Shown here: positions 54,244 to 62,875 of the stretch, piece by piece
Layout: every line of letters begins with the position of its first letter
Position numbering within the stretch: position 1 is the first letter of the stretch
Assembly: GCF_027889715.1 (NCBI RefSeq)
Contig: NZ_JAPJZH010000007.1
Span: forward strand, 1 to 64,000
Reading direction: 5' to 3'
Source: Allohoeflea poritis
GTDB lineage: Bacteria > Pseudomonadota > Alphaproteobacteria > Rhizobiales > Rhizobiaceae
Length of the DNA: 64,000 nt
Program-made: the position numbers and the translations under genes
Notes under the pieces: model-generated
Told to the model about the DNA's origin: nothing
Database searches by the model: none
Seen by the model: the letters and a program-made list of their open reading frames with translations, nothing else

Positions 54244-55682
54244 GATGTCTTTTCCTGTTGCTGTGCGAAGGCCCGAACCTGGCTTCTGACGATCTTGCCG
54301 CGATCGTTTCGGGGTATTTCGTCCACCATGTACAGAACCGCGGGAACCGCCTCAGCACGTACGCGCTCACGGCACCACTGCCTGATGTCCTCCGAAGCCG
54401 CCGCATCATTCCGGCCAAGGACGATGGCGGCGGCAACGACTTCGCCGCTGGCAGGATCCTCGATGCCGAAGGCACAGGCCTCGTCGACCGAGGGGTGACG
54501 CTCGAGCAGCATATCGATCTCCTCCGCCTGTATCTTGATGCCGGCGCGATTGATCTCCGACTTTATACGGCCAACCAGGGTCAAATCACCGGCATCGCCG
54601 ACCACGCCGATATCGCCGGTGCGGAACCAGCCGCCGATGAACGCCGCATCCGTTTTGTCGGGTGCGTCCAGGTAGTGCTGCATGATGCTCGGCGATTGCA
54701 CCAGCACCTCACCCTTGCCGGTGTCGCTTACCGATCCGTCCTCGCCGAGCACGGCGCAGCGTCCGCCCCAAATATGTCCGACATAGCCGTCCCGGCCTTC
54801 TGCGTCAGCGAGCGTACCGCCGCCGATCCAGTTCGCTGTCTCGGTCATGCCGAACATGTTGTAGACATTATCCGTTCCGGTCCATTGTGCGATCGACCGC
54901 CAATGCTCGATCGACAGCGGCGCCGAGCCGACATGGACCCGCTCCGGCGCGGATTGCGGCGGCGACGACATGCGCATGGCAAGTTTCCAGAAAGACGGGA
55001 CGGAACTCATGAACGAAATCCGGTGTTCGTCGAGCACGTTTCCCAGCGATGCCATCTCGGCAAGGCCGGGGCTGCACCAGAGAAAAAGGCTGCCGCCGGC
55101 GGCCAACGGCGTCAGACAGTTTCCGATAAGGCCGTGACCGAAGAACATGGGCAGCACGCAAAGGCTGCGTTGAAGCGGACCGGCGCCCATTTGGGCGACA
55201 TTGAGCGAGACGCGCGCATGAAGAGAGCGCAGCGTGTGGACTATGCCTTTCGGAACACCGGTTGTGCCCGAGGTCATCAGAACCAGCGCCGGCTGATCAG
55301 GCCCCAATGGATTGAACGCTGCATGTTGCTTTTGCGGCGGGTTTTCGAAACCGCAGGCAAGCTTGCCATACCAGGCCAGCGCGCCCGTATGCGCAATCAC
55401 GTTTTCCTGTTCTTCGGCGCCCAGACCCGGATTGACAACGACCGCACAGCGGCCGGCCGCCCAGGCTGCGAATATCATCACCAGCATGTCGACGGCGTCC
55501 GCCTCGGCAATGACCACCGGGCCCTGCCGTCCGTCGGTCTGCGCCGCGATCAGAGCGGCACCCGAGGCAATCTTTGCCGCCAGCTCAGCGCTGCCAAGGG
55601 ATCGCTCGCCGCGTATGTCGAACACCTGCGCTGAAGCCGGAAAAGCATCAAACAGCGGAATGGAAACGAGATCGTCCGTCAT
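54240..55682 (-). CDS. AMP-dependent acyl/aryl-CoA or ACP ligase
   Basis: 480 aa ANL enzyme. P-loop-like LMTSGTTGVPKG (about 135-146), YNMFGMTETANWIGGGTLAD, WFRTGDIGVVGDAGDL, hinge VGRIKSEINRAGIKIQAEEI and the catalytic lysine in NDRGKIVRS. Short for the family and with an ACP in the same operon, it probably loads an acid onto that ACP. ATG 55682; an in-frame upstream extension of 11 codons is possible. Confidence 0.88.
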   Translation of the reverse strand: MTDDLVSIPLFDAFPASAQVFDIRGERSLGSAELAAKIASGAALIAAQTDGRQGPVVIAEADAVDMLVMIFAAWAAGRCAVVVNPGLGAEEQENVIAHTGALAWYGKLACGFENPPQKQHAAFNPLGPDQPALVLMTSGTTGVPKGIVHTLRSLHARVSLNVAQMGAGPLQRSLCVLPMFFGHGLIGNCLTPLAAGGSLFLWCSPGLAEMASLGNVLDEHRISFMSSVPSFWKLAMRMSSPPQSAPERVHVGSAPLSIEHWRSIAQWTGTDNVYNMFGMTETANWIGGGTLADAEGRDGYVGHIWGGRCAVLGEDGSVSDTGKGEVLVQSPSIMQHYLDAPDKTDAAFIGGWFRTGDIGVVGDAGDLTLVGRIKSEINRAGIKIQAEEIDMLLERHPSVDEACAFGIEDPASGEVVAAAIVLGRNDAAASEDIRQWCRERVRAEAVPAVLYMVDEIPRNDRGKIVRSQVRAFAQQQEKTS

Positions 55683-55933
55683 GTGTTTCCATCTCGGTAC
55701 ATGCGCCCCATGCAACTTGTCAGGCCAACGTGAAGCAAACTCATATGCAAGATTTTCCCGTCGATCGTATACTGGAAAGACCCTATGGGTTTATCAGCGT
55801 TTGATTCAATCCGAAACAACAATGCATTTGGCGCCACAAATAATATGGCTTGTGTCCGTGGCGCGTCCCGGTGGGCCTGAACCGATTGGCCCGGTGAACA
55901 TAATTCAGCCATCTGGCGCGGTGAATATGGCAA
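55679..55933 (-). CDS. Possible small ORF coupled to the ligase gene (doubtful)
   Basis: Up to 84 codons from TTG 55933, with shorter starts including ATG 55744 (21 aa, GGGAAAA upstream). Its stop overlaps the ligase ATG as ATGA, the same junction used by the other genes of this operon, which is the only reason to list it. No family recognised. It could be a leader peptide or precursor, or chance. Confidence 0.2.
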   Translation of the reverse strand: MPYSPRQMAELCSPGQSVQAHRDAPRTQAILFVAPNALLFRIESNADKPIGSFQYTIDGKILHMSLLHVGLTSCMGRMYRDGNT

Positions 55934-56001
55934 TCCGATCCGAGATTATCGGCCGCGATCTTGATACAAATGTTTCACTATTTGACAAAATTGGATTTGT
56001 T

Positions 56002-56018
56002 TGAAACAGTCTGTTTCA
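56002..56018. promoter_or_regulatory. Candidate RpiR operator
   Basis: TGAAACAG-T-CTGTTTCA is a perfect 17-bp odd palindrome 27 bp before the RpiR start, with an extra TGTTTCA half-site at 55971-55977. The rest of the 363-bp gap 55683-56045 shows no convincing gene and must hold the promoters of the divergent ligase and RpiR operons. Confidence 0.65.
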
Positions 56019-56045
56019 GAACCGGATAACCGGCGGAGGAACGGG

Positions 56046-56951
56046 TTGGAGAGCCGTGTATCAATCAACGACCTGATTGCGCTTCACTATGACGGCCTCA
56101 GCCCGCAGCTGAAGATTGCCGCCGACTATGTGGTCGAGAACCACCATGATGTCGCCAGCCGTTCCCTGCGCGCGACGGCGGCAAGCAGCAAGCTCAACCC
56201 ACCGACTTTCTCACGGCTCGCGCGGGCACTGGGCCTCGGCTCCTATGAGGAGATGCGCGAGCTTTGCCGAAACGAAATCAAGCACCGCAACATCAGCTTC
56301 GCCGACAAGGCGACATTGCTGCAACTTGAGGGCGCCGACGACGAGCACGGCGAGAAGGCACCTTTTGCCCTGCGCCAGGCGGCCTCGGCCATGCGCAACA
56401 TCGACCAGTTCGTCAATGATCTGGATGTGGCGCGCCTGCGCCTCGTGGCGGACCGGCTGGTTGCATCCAGAAACGTCTTTGTCGCCGGCTCACTGGCTTC
56501 CGTCGGCTTTGCCCAGTATTTCGGCTACCTGGCCAATCTCGCCTTCACGAACTGGCAGGTGCTCGGCCTCGACGGCATTGCCCTTGCAACATCACTGACC
56601 GGGATCAAGCAGGAAGATGCTGTGGTCATCATCATGAAGGATCCCTACGCGAAGCGTTCGGTCGATGCCGCGCAGATCGCCCATGAATCGGGGGCCTTCG
56701 TCATTGTCATATCGGATTCCATGGCTTGTCCGGCATTTCCCTTTGCGACGCACCATTTCATTGTCCCGACGGATAGTCCGCAATTCTTCTCCTCCTACAT
56801 CGCCACGCTCCTTCTGCTGGAATCGCTGATGGGCATGGTGATCCGCCGTTCGGGGCCAGATACGAGCGAGCGCCTGAAGGAAGTGGAGACGAATAATCAC
56901 CGGCTCGGAGAATACTGGCCGGTGGACCAATTAACATCGAACAGGGAGTAG
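56046..56951 (+). CDS. MurR/RpiR family transcriptional regulator
   Basis: 301 aa. HTH_6 domain about 1-77 (LIALHYDGLSPQLKIAADYV, ATAASSKLNPPTFSRLARAL), then a SIS domain about 120-255 (VFVAGSLASVGFAQYFGYLA) that binds phosphosugars or sialic-acid-like ligands. TTG 56046 was chosen: GGAGGAACGG lies just before it, whereas TTG 56001 would place the operator palindrome inside the gene. Probably controls the TAXI-TRAP operon behind it. Confidence 0.88.
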   Translation: MESRVSINDLIALHYDGLSPQLKIAADYVVENHHDVASRSLRATAASSKLNPPTFSRLARALGLGSYEEMRELCRNEIKHRNISFADKATLLQLEGADDEHGEKAPFALRQAASAMRNIDQFVNDLDVARLRLVADRLVASRNVFVAGSLASVGFAQYFGYLANLAFTNWQVLGLDGIALATSLTGIKQEDAVVIIMKDPYAKRSVDAAQIAHESGAFVIVISDSMACPAFPFATHHFIVPTDSPQFFSSYIATLLLLESLMGMVIRRSGPDTSERLKEVETNNHRLGEYWPVDQLTSNRE

Positions 56952-56956
56952 TAAAG

Positions 56957-57928
56957 ATGTTATCACGACGCAACATGCTTGCCGGCACGGCCGTGGCTCT
57001 ATCCATGGGTCTTGCCGGAACGGCCATTGCGGAAGAAACCTTCGTCACAATCGGAACCGGCGGTCAGACCGGCGTCTACTACCAGGTGGGCGGCGCCATC
57101 TGTCGCCTCGTCAATCGCGGCACCAAGGATCACGAAATCAAGTGCACGCACACAACGGGCGGTTCGGTGGCCAATATCAACGGCATCCGCACCGGCGACC
57201 TCGACCTCGGCGTTGCACAGTCGGACTGGCAGTATCATGCCTATAACGGCACCGCCCCGGACAAGTTCCCGGACGGCAAGTTCGACGGTCTGCGGGCCGT
57301 GTTCTCCGTGCATCCGGAACCCTTCACGGTCGTTGCACGCGCCGATTCCGGCATCAACACCATTGACGACCTGAAGGGTAAGCGCGTCAATATCGGCAAC
57401 CCGGGCTCCGGCCAGCGCGGCACGATGGAAGTGCTGATGGACAAGATGGGCTGGTCGATGGACGATTTCGCGCTCGCCTCCGAGCTTAAATCATCCGAGC
57501 AGGCCGCCGCGCTTTGCGACAACAAGGTCGACGCGATCGTTTTCACGGTGGGTCACCCGAACGGCTCGATCAAGGAAGCAACGACGTCCTGCGAATCGAA
57601 ACTGATCAATGTCGACAACGATGCGGCCAAGTCGCTCGCAAACGACAATGACTTCTATGCAATGGCAACCATCCCCGGCGGCATGTATGCCGGCACAGAC
57701 AGCGATGTCACAACGTTCGGTGTTGGTGCGACCTTCGTGTCTTCGTCCGACACGCCGGAAGAAGTCGTTTACGAGATCACCAAGGCCGTCTTCGAGAATT
57801 TCGACCGGTTCAAAAAGATGCATCCGGCCTTTGCAAATCTCAAAGAAGAGAACATGATCAAGAACAATCTGTCCGCGCCGCTGCATGACGGCGCCGTCAA
57901 ATACTACAAGGAACGCGGCTGGATGTAG
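56957..57928 (+). CDS. TAXI family TRAP transporter solute-binding protein
   Basis: 323 aa. N-terminal signal with adjacent arginines (SRRNMLAG), possibly Tat-dependent, cleaved near AIA-EET. Mature start VTIGTGGQTGVYYQVGGAIC is the TAXI hallmark; RVNIGNPGSGQRGTMEVLMD is the ligand region. Works with the large fused TRAP permease downstream. Substrate unknown; TAXI proteins with known ligands bind glutamate-like or other dicarboxylic acids. Confidence 0.92.
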   Translation: MLSRRNMLAGTAVALSMGLAGTAIAEETFVTIGTGGQTGVYYQVGGAICRLVNRGTKDHEIKCTHTTGGSVANINGIRTGDLDLGVAQSDWQYHAYNGTAPDKFPDGKFDGLRAVFSVHPEPFTVVARADSGINTIDDLKGKRVNIGNPGSGQRGTMEVLMDKMGWSMDDFALASELKSSEQAAALCDNKVDAIVFTVGHPNGSIKEATTSCESKLINVDNDAAKSLANDNDFYAMATIPGGMYAGTDSDVTTFGVGATFVSSSDTPEEVVYEITKAVFENFDRFKKMHPAFANLKEENMIKNNLSAPLHDGAVKYYKERGWM

Positions 57929-57942
57929 TTCGGCACGTTGAC

Positions 57943-57968
57943 CGGGGGCGGATTTCGATCCGCCCCCG
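57943..57968 (+). other. Strong stem-loop (11-bp stem, TTCG tetraloop) behind the TAXI SBP gene
   Basis: CGGGGGCGGAT-TTCG-ATCCGCCCCCG begins 15 bp after the stop. A second hairpin, CCTTTTG-AGGTC-CAAAAGG (57973-57991), follows just before the permease ribosome site. Together they probably stabilise the SBP mRNA and reduce permease translation. Confidence 0.7.
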
Positions 57969-58007
57969 ATTGCCTTTTGAGGTCCAAAAGGAATTGCGGG
58001 GGAGACA

Positions 58008-60830
58008 ATGGCGCAGGAAGACACCGGCAAACTCAGCAGCGAGGAACTTGAAGACCTCGTCGCATCGACCGACACCGGCGGACGCAAACCCACCAACCAT
58101 TCGGTGGCGTTGCTGATCGCGGGCACGGCCCTTGCCTGGTCATTGTTCCAGGTCTGGATTGCCTCGCCATTGCCCTACACGACCGGCTTCGGCGTCTTCT
58201 CAAGCGGCGAGGCCCGGCCCATCCACCTAGCCTTCGCGCTGTTTCTCGCCTATCTCGCCTATCCGGCGTTCAAATCATCGCCGCGCCGGGTCATACCGAC
58301 CGGCGACTGGGCGCTGGCGATCGGCGCCGCATGCTGCTCGCTCTATCTCTTCGTCTTCGACACGGAAATCATCAAGAGCATCATGGGCACGCGCCTTTCC
58401 GACCGGCCCAACAATCCAAACCAGCTCGACGTGATCGTCTCCGTGCTCGGCATCATCCTGCTCCTGGAAGCAACGCGCCGCGCACTGGGGCCGCCACTGA
58501 TGATCGTCGCCATCGTCTTCCTCGGCTACACGTTCCTCGGACCCTACGCCCCGGGCTTCCTTGCCTGGAAGGGCGCAAGCTTCAATGCCGTCGCCTATCA
58601 CCAGTGGCTCTCCACGGAGGGCGTCTTCGGCATCGCGCTCGGCGTTTCGACGGACCTGGTCTTCCTGTTCGTTCTGTTCGGCGCGTTGCTCGACAAGGCC
58701 GGGGCCGGCAATTATTTCATCAAGGTGGCGTTCTCGCTGATGGGTCATCTGAGCGGCGGGCCGGCGAAAGCCGCCGTGGTCGCTTCCGGCATGACCGGCC
58801 TGATCTCCGGATCATCCATCGCCAATGTGGTGACCACTGGAACCTTCACCATCCCCATGATGCGCCGCGTCGGCTTTTCCGCCGAAAAGGCCGGTGCTGT
58901 GGAAGTTGCCTCGTCGGTCAACGGCCAGATCATGCCACCGGTCATGGGCGCCGCCGCCTTCCTGATGGTGGAATATATCGGCATATCCTATTTCGAGGTC
59001 GTCAAGCACGCCTTCGTGCCGGCGATCATCTCCTACATCGCGCTTGTCTATATCGTGCATCTTGAAGCCAAGAAGCTCGGCATGGCCGGCCTCGACCGGG
59101 CCACCGAACCGAAGCCGCTGAAATGGGGCCTGATCTCTTTCGGCATCACCATGGCGATCATCCTCGCCGCCGCCAGCGCGATCTATTATCTGTTCCTCGC
59201 CTTCGAGGCGCTGCAGGAAGCCGACAGCCGCGTCCTGGCCATCGCCGTCATCCTGGGCATTATCTTCACCATCTTCGCGATGCTCGGCGCACGGCTGAGC
59301 GAAGAGCGCAAGATCCAGGTGATTTCGACCGGCGCGCAGGTCCTTGGTTTCACCGTCATCGGCGCGTTCGGCGTGTTTTACCTGATCCAGACCGTCAGTG
59401 CGCTCGCCGGCGCCGCCACGCCGTGGATCATCGCCGCGCTGCTTGCCGTCACCTATGTCGGGCTGGTGCGCTTCTGCGCCTCCTATCCGGAGCTCGAACT
59501 CGACGATCCGAACGAACCCGTCGTGCGGCTGCCCAAGCCGGGACCGACCGTCAAGTCGGGCCTGCATTTCCTGTTGCCGGTGCTGGTGCTGATCTGGTGC
59601 CTGATGGTCGAGAGGTTGTCGCCATCGCTGTCCGCCTTCTGGGCAACGGCCTTCATGATCTTCATTCTGCTGACGCAGAGGCCGCTCTTTGCGATGTTCC
59701 GCGGAGAAAACCGCGACGGTGCTTTCGCACGCGGCTTCAACGAGCTGATCGACGGCATGATCGCGGGCGCGCGCAACATGATCGGCATCGGCATCGCCAC
59801 GGCAGCCGCCGGCATCATCGTCGGCGCCGTCTCGCAGACCGGCGTCGGCGCAGTGCTTGCCGCCTTGGTCGAGTTCCTGTCGCAGGGCCAGATCATGCTG
59901 ATCCTGATCTTTACCGCGATCCTGAGCCTGATCCTCGGCATGGGTTTGCCGACGACGGCGAACTATATCGTCGTTTCATCGCTGCTGGCGCCGGTGATCG
60001 TGGCGCTCGGGCAGGAGAACGGTCTCATCGTGCCGTTGATCGCGGTGCACCTCTTCGTCTTCTATTTCGGCATCATGGCGGATGTCACGCCACCGGTGGG
60101 CCTTGCGTCCTTCGCGGCCGCGGCGGTGTCGGGGGGCGATCCGATCCGAACCGGCTTCGTGGCATTCTTCTATTCGCTGCGCACGGCACTGCTGCCGTTC
60201 CTGTTCATCTTCAACACGGACCTGCTCCTGATCGACGTTTCCTGGGCTCAGGGGATTTTCGTCTTCATAATCGCAACGGCGGCGATGCTCATCTTCACAG
60301 CCGGTTCGCAAGGGTTCTTCATCGCGCGCTCGCGCATCTGGGAATCTCTGGCGCTGTTGCTGATCGCCTTTACGCTGTTCCGGCCGGGTTTCTGGATGGA
60401 TTATGTCGTGCCGCCCTTCTCGAACGTCAATCCGGCGCAGATCGTCCAGGCGATGGGCGAAGCGGAGCCCGGATCGCAGATGCGGGCCATTGTCGACGGC
60501 CTTGACGACGTGGGCGATCCGATCACGCTCACCATGGTGATTGATGTCGGGGACGAACCCACGGGCGAGGAACGGCTGGAGGCCTTCGGACTCGAAATCT
60601 TCGAGGATGACGGCAAGGTGCTGGTCGACAATGCCATTTTCGACTCCAAGGCACAGGCTGCCGGGTTCGATTTCGACCAGGTGATCAGCCAGTTGCTGGT
60701 GCCTGCGCCGCAGCCGAGCAAATACCTGTTCTACATCCCGGCCCTGGCGCTTCTGGCGCTGATCTTCCTGCTGCAGCGCCGCCGCCGCGACGACACGCCG
60801 GAACCCGCAACCGTCGAACAGGGGGCATAG
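58008..60830 (+). CDS. TRAP transporter permease, fused 4TM/12TM type with C-terminal DUF3394
   Basis: 940 aa. Fused DctQ-like and DctM-like parts with about 16-18 hydrophobic segments; DctM signature regions include GLISGSSIANVVTTGTFTIP, SSVNGQIMPPVMGAAAFLMV and ILGMGLPTTANYIVVSSLLA. About 785-905 is a soluble DUF3394-type domain, then a last membrane helix (about 903-920) and a basic tail. Na+-driven importer partnered with the TAXI SBP. GGGGGAG ribosome site. Confidence 0.92.
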   Translation: MAQEDTGKLSSEELEDLVASTDTGGRKPTNHSVALLIAGTALAWSLFQVWIASPLPYTTGFGVFSSGEARPIHLAFALFLAYLAYPAFKSSPRRVIPTGDWALAIGAACCSLYLFVFDTEIIKSIMGTRLSDRPNNPNQLDVIVSVLGIILLLEATRRALGPPLMIVAIVFLGYTFLGPYAPGFLAWKGASFNAVAYHQWLSTEGVFGIALGVSTDLVFLFVLFGALLDKAGAGNYFIKVAFSLMGHLSGGPAKAAVVASGMTGLISGSSIANVVTTGTFTIPMMRRVGFSAEKAGAVEVASSVNGQIMPPVMGAAAFLMVEYIGISYFEVVKHAFVPAIISYIALVYIVHLEAKKLGMAGLDRATEPKPLKWGLISFGITMAIILAAASAIYYLFLAFEALQEADSRVLAIAVILGIIFTIFAMLGARLSEERKIQVISTGAQVLGFTVIGAFGVFYLIQTVSALAGAATPWIIAALLAVTYVGLVRFCASYPELELDDPNEPVVRLPKPGPTVKSGLHFLLPVLVLIWCLMVERLSPSLSAFWATAFMIFILLTQRPLFAMFRGENRDGAFARGFNELIDGMIAGARNMIGIGIATAAAGIIVGAVSQTGVGAVLAALVEFLSQGQIMLILIFTAILSLILGMGLPTTANYIVVSSLLAPVIVALGQENGLIVPLIAVHLFVFYFGIMADVTPPVGLASFAAAAVSGGDPIRTGFVAFFYSLRTALLPFLFIFNTDLLLIDVSWAQGIFVFIIATAAMLIFTAGSQGFFIARSRIWESLALLLIAFTLFRPGFWMDYVVPPFSNVNPAQIVQAMGEAEPGSQMRAIVDGLDDVGDPITLTMVIDVGDEPTGEERLEAFGLEIFEDDGKVLVDNAIFDSKAQAAGFDFDQVISQLLVPAPQPSKYLFYIPALALLALIFLLQRRRRDDTPEPATVEQGA

Positions 60831-60833
60831 ATC

Positions 60834-61274
60834 ATGGCAGAGACGAACATCTTCAAGAAGATACTTGCCACGATCGATCTCGGCGACGAGGAATCATCCG
60901 TCAAGGTCATTCAGGCGGCGCTGGAGGTGATGGTGGCGGAGGACACGCTGCATGTCGTGTGCGTGGTGCCAGACTACGGGCGCAGCATCGTCGGCACGTT
61001 CTTTCCGGCCGATCACGAGAAACAGATGATCGAACATGCGACCGACGAGCTGCACGCCTTTACCGCCAGGCACGTGCCGAAAGGCACGCGCGTGCAGCAC
61101 ATCATCGCCCATGGCAGCATTTATGAAGAGATTATCGCGGCAGCGGATCAGTGCGAGGCGGACCTGATCGTTGTCGGTTCACACCGTCCCGCCCTGAAGG
61201 ACTACCTTCTGGGACCGAATGCGTCTCGTGTCGTGCGGCATGCGCGCCAGTCCGTTCTGGTCGTGCGGCATTAG
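60834..61274 (+). CDS. Universal stress protein (UspA family)
   Basis: 146 aa. ATP-binding pattern VVGSHRPALKDYLLGPNASR followed by VVRHARQSVLVVRH at the C terminus (G-2x-G-9x-G-S/T class, with some change). USPs regularly sit behind TAXI/TRAP permeases (as TeaD does for TeaABC), where they tune transport. Starts 3 bp after the permease stop. Confidence 0.9.
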   Translation: MAETNIFKKILATIDLGDEESSVKVIQAALEVMVAEDTLHVVCVVPDYGRSIVGTFFPADHEKQMIEHATDELHAFTARHVPKGTRVQHIIAHGSIYEEIIAAADQCEADLIVVGSHRPALKDYLLGPNASRVVRHARQSVLVVRH

Positions 61275-61314
61275 CGGCCGCCAGACAACTTTGCCAGACG
61301 ACACCCGACGTAGT

Positions 61315-61344
61315 GCCCGCCGCTCACCGCCCTGAGCGGCGGGC
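61315..61344. terminator. Bidirectional terminator hairpin
   Basis: GCCCGCCGCTC-ACCGCCCT-GAGCGGCGGGC, an 11-bp perfect GC stem between the converging universal stress protein (ends 61274) and OsmC gene (ends 61350). Confidence 0.7.
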
Positions 61345-61349
61345 GCACA

Positions 61350-61847
61350 TTAGACGTCCTTCCAGCCATCCGCGGTCTTCATGCGGTGGTTGATGGTGTT
61401 TCCGACGCCGAGCGTCTGTTCGATGAAGCAGCCCTTCTTGGCCGTTTCTATAAGCGCCACCACTTTGTCTTCCGGGTCGGGGCTTTCGATCAAAACGTCG
61501 ATTTCGAAGCTCTTTGGCGCGGTCTCGTAAACCCGGCCGACCGCCTGCCAGTTCCACTGTATGCGGGTGTGGACATCGAGATTGTCGACGGTCACGCCCA
61601 GCCTTTTTGCGAAAGCGCGGATTTGCGTCATGATGCAGCCGGTGAGCGAGCCGACGAACAGCGCCAGCGGCGGCGGCGCGGAGGCATCGCCACCGTGAAA
61701 AGCACCCTCGTCCGTCGCCATTTCAAACTCTTCCTTGAACGGCTTGACCATCTCGATCGCAAGTTCGTTGCGCATCTTGCCGACCGCCGTGCCGCGGCAA
61801 TCGAACTGCACGACGGCCTTTTCGGGCATAGCACCGATTTCGCTCAT
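61350..61847 (-). CDS. OsmC family peroxidase-like protein
   Basis: 165 aa. Two conserved cysteines, in GSLTGCIMTQIRAFA and KKGCFIEQTL, are the peroxidatic/resolving pair of OsmC/Ohr proteins that reduce organic hydroperoxides. The end of an operon with SMP-30, BKACE and a cyclase-family gene; overlaps the SMP-30 stop by 4 bp. Confidence 0.85.
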   Translation of the reverse strand: MSEIGAMPEKAVVQFDCRGTAVGKMRNELAIEMVKPFKEEFEMATDEGAFHGGDASAPPPLALFVGSLTGCIMTQIRAFAKRLGVTVDNLDVHTRIQWNWQAVGRVYETAPKSFEIDVLIESPDPEDKVVALIETAKKGCFIEQTLGVGNTINHRMKTADGWKDV

Positions 61848-62875
61848 GATTGTCTTCCCTCATTCCAGTGAACCATGGGCAGCCCCGCCACGGGTGAGCG
61901 GAACCACGGGATCGTCGTGCCGCGCAGGCTGCCGATATAGACGTTTTTCAGATCCTGTCCGCCAAAGGTGACGCTGGCCATCCATGGTGCGATCGAACCA
62001 CCGCAGGCCACCGCCAGATCGGGTGTCACGCGGTCTTCTTCAAAAGCCTGCAACAGTGTCTTGCCGGCCTCGGACCCGTTGTCGTCGTCGAGAATGATCT
62101 GCAAATCGCCCTCGGGCGTGATGGCAAAGATGCGATCGGTCATGACATGGGTGCCCCAAAGATTGCCATGGGCATCGAAGGCAATGCCGTCGATGAAGGC
62201 GCCGTGATCGGACGGGCCGTAGGTTTCGCGGTTGCCGAGCGAACCGTCATCGCCGACCCGCATGCGGGTGATCCTGCGGGCGGTCGTCTCGACAATGTAG
62301 AGCCATTCCTCCTTCGCATCGAGGCGGATCTCGTTGGTGAAGGCGAACCCGTCCGCGACGATCCGCAAGCCTTTGCCGTCGGCGAGTGCAACAAAGCCGT
62401 CGCGGATATTGGGGCTGATCGCCTTCATCCAGTTGGGGACCATGGTCGAGACCGTCAGCCAGATACGGTCCTTGGAATCGCGCAGCACGAAATTGACCTT
62501 GCCGATCGGCGCGCCGTCGATCGCATCATGGAGCACCTGTGTCTCGCCGGTCCGTTTCATGATCTCCAGCCGGTCAGTGCCGAAATTGGATATCAGGATG
62601 TCGCCATTGCGGGCGAAAGCGAGCCCATTGGGCAGGGTGCCTTCCGTGAAGCGGGCCGCCTCATCCGCCGCCTCCGCAAAATCCGTGCGCTCCGACTGGG
62701 TGATGATCCGCTGGCTGCCGTCCGGCGCGATATGGACGACGCCGCCGCGCGCATCGGCCGACCAGAGCGAGCCGTCGGGTTCGGCCAGGATGCACTCCGG
62801 GCGCTGCAGATCCTCTCCGATGGTCCGGATATCGGCCGGATCGACCTGGAAACCGATGATCGGATTGATTGCCAT
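61844..62875 (-). CDS. SMP-30/gluconolactonase family protein
   Basis: 343 aa six-bladed beta-propeller lactonase. RPECILAEPDGSLWSADARG (metal glutamate region), NGLAFARNGDILISN, FTNEIRLDAKEEWLYIVETT and DGIAFDAHGNLWGTHV are family motifs. Cytosolic. Likely opens a lactone in a sugar-acid or aromatic route served by the operon. ATGA overlap on both sides. Confidence 0.88.
   Translation of the reverse strand: MAINPIIGFQVDPADIRTIGEDLQRPECILAEPDGSLWSADARGGVVHIAPDGSQRIITQSERTDFAEAADEAARFTEGTLPNGLAFARNGDILISNFGTDRLEIMKRTGETQVLHDAIDGAPIGKVNFVLRDSKDRIWLTVSTMVPNWMKAISPNIRDGFVALADGKGLRIVADGFAFTNEIRLDAKEEWLYIVETTARRITRMRVGDDGSLGNRETYGPSDHGAFIDGIAFDAHGNLWGTHVMTDRIFAITPEGDLQIILDDDNGSEAGKTLLQAFEEDRVTPDLAVACGGSIAPWMASVTFGGQDLKNVYIGSLRGTTIPWFRSPVAGLPMVHWNEGRQS

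Noticed and set aside
55745-55804. 19-codon ORF ending ERPYGFISV considered as a lasso precursor
   Set aside because: Too short for leader plus core, no suitable ring acid after a Gly start, no ribosome site.
55822-56004. 60-codon plus-strand ORF upstream of the RpiR gene, considered as a RiPP precursor
   Set aside because: No ribosome site, no leader-core pattern, and it ends in the operator palindrome; on the promoter side of two divergent operons.
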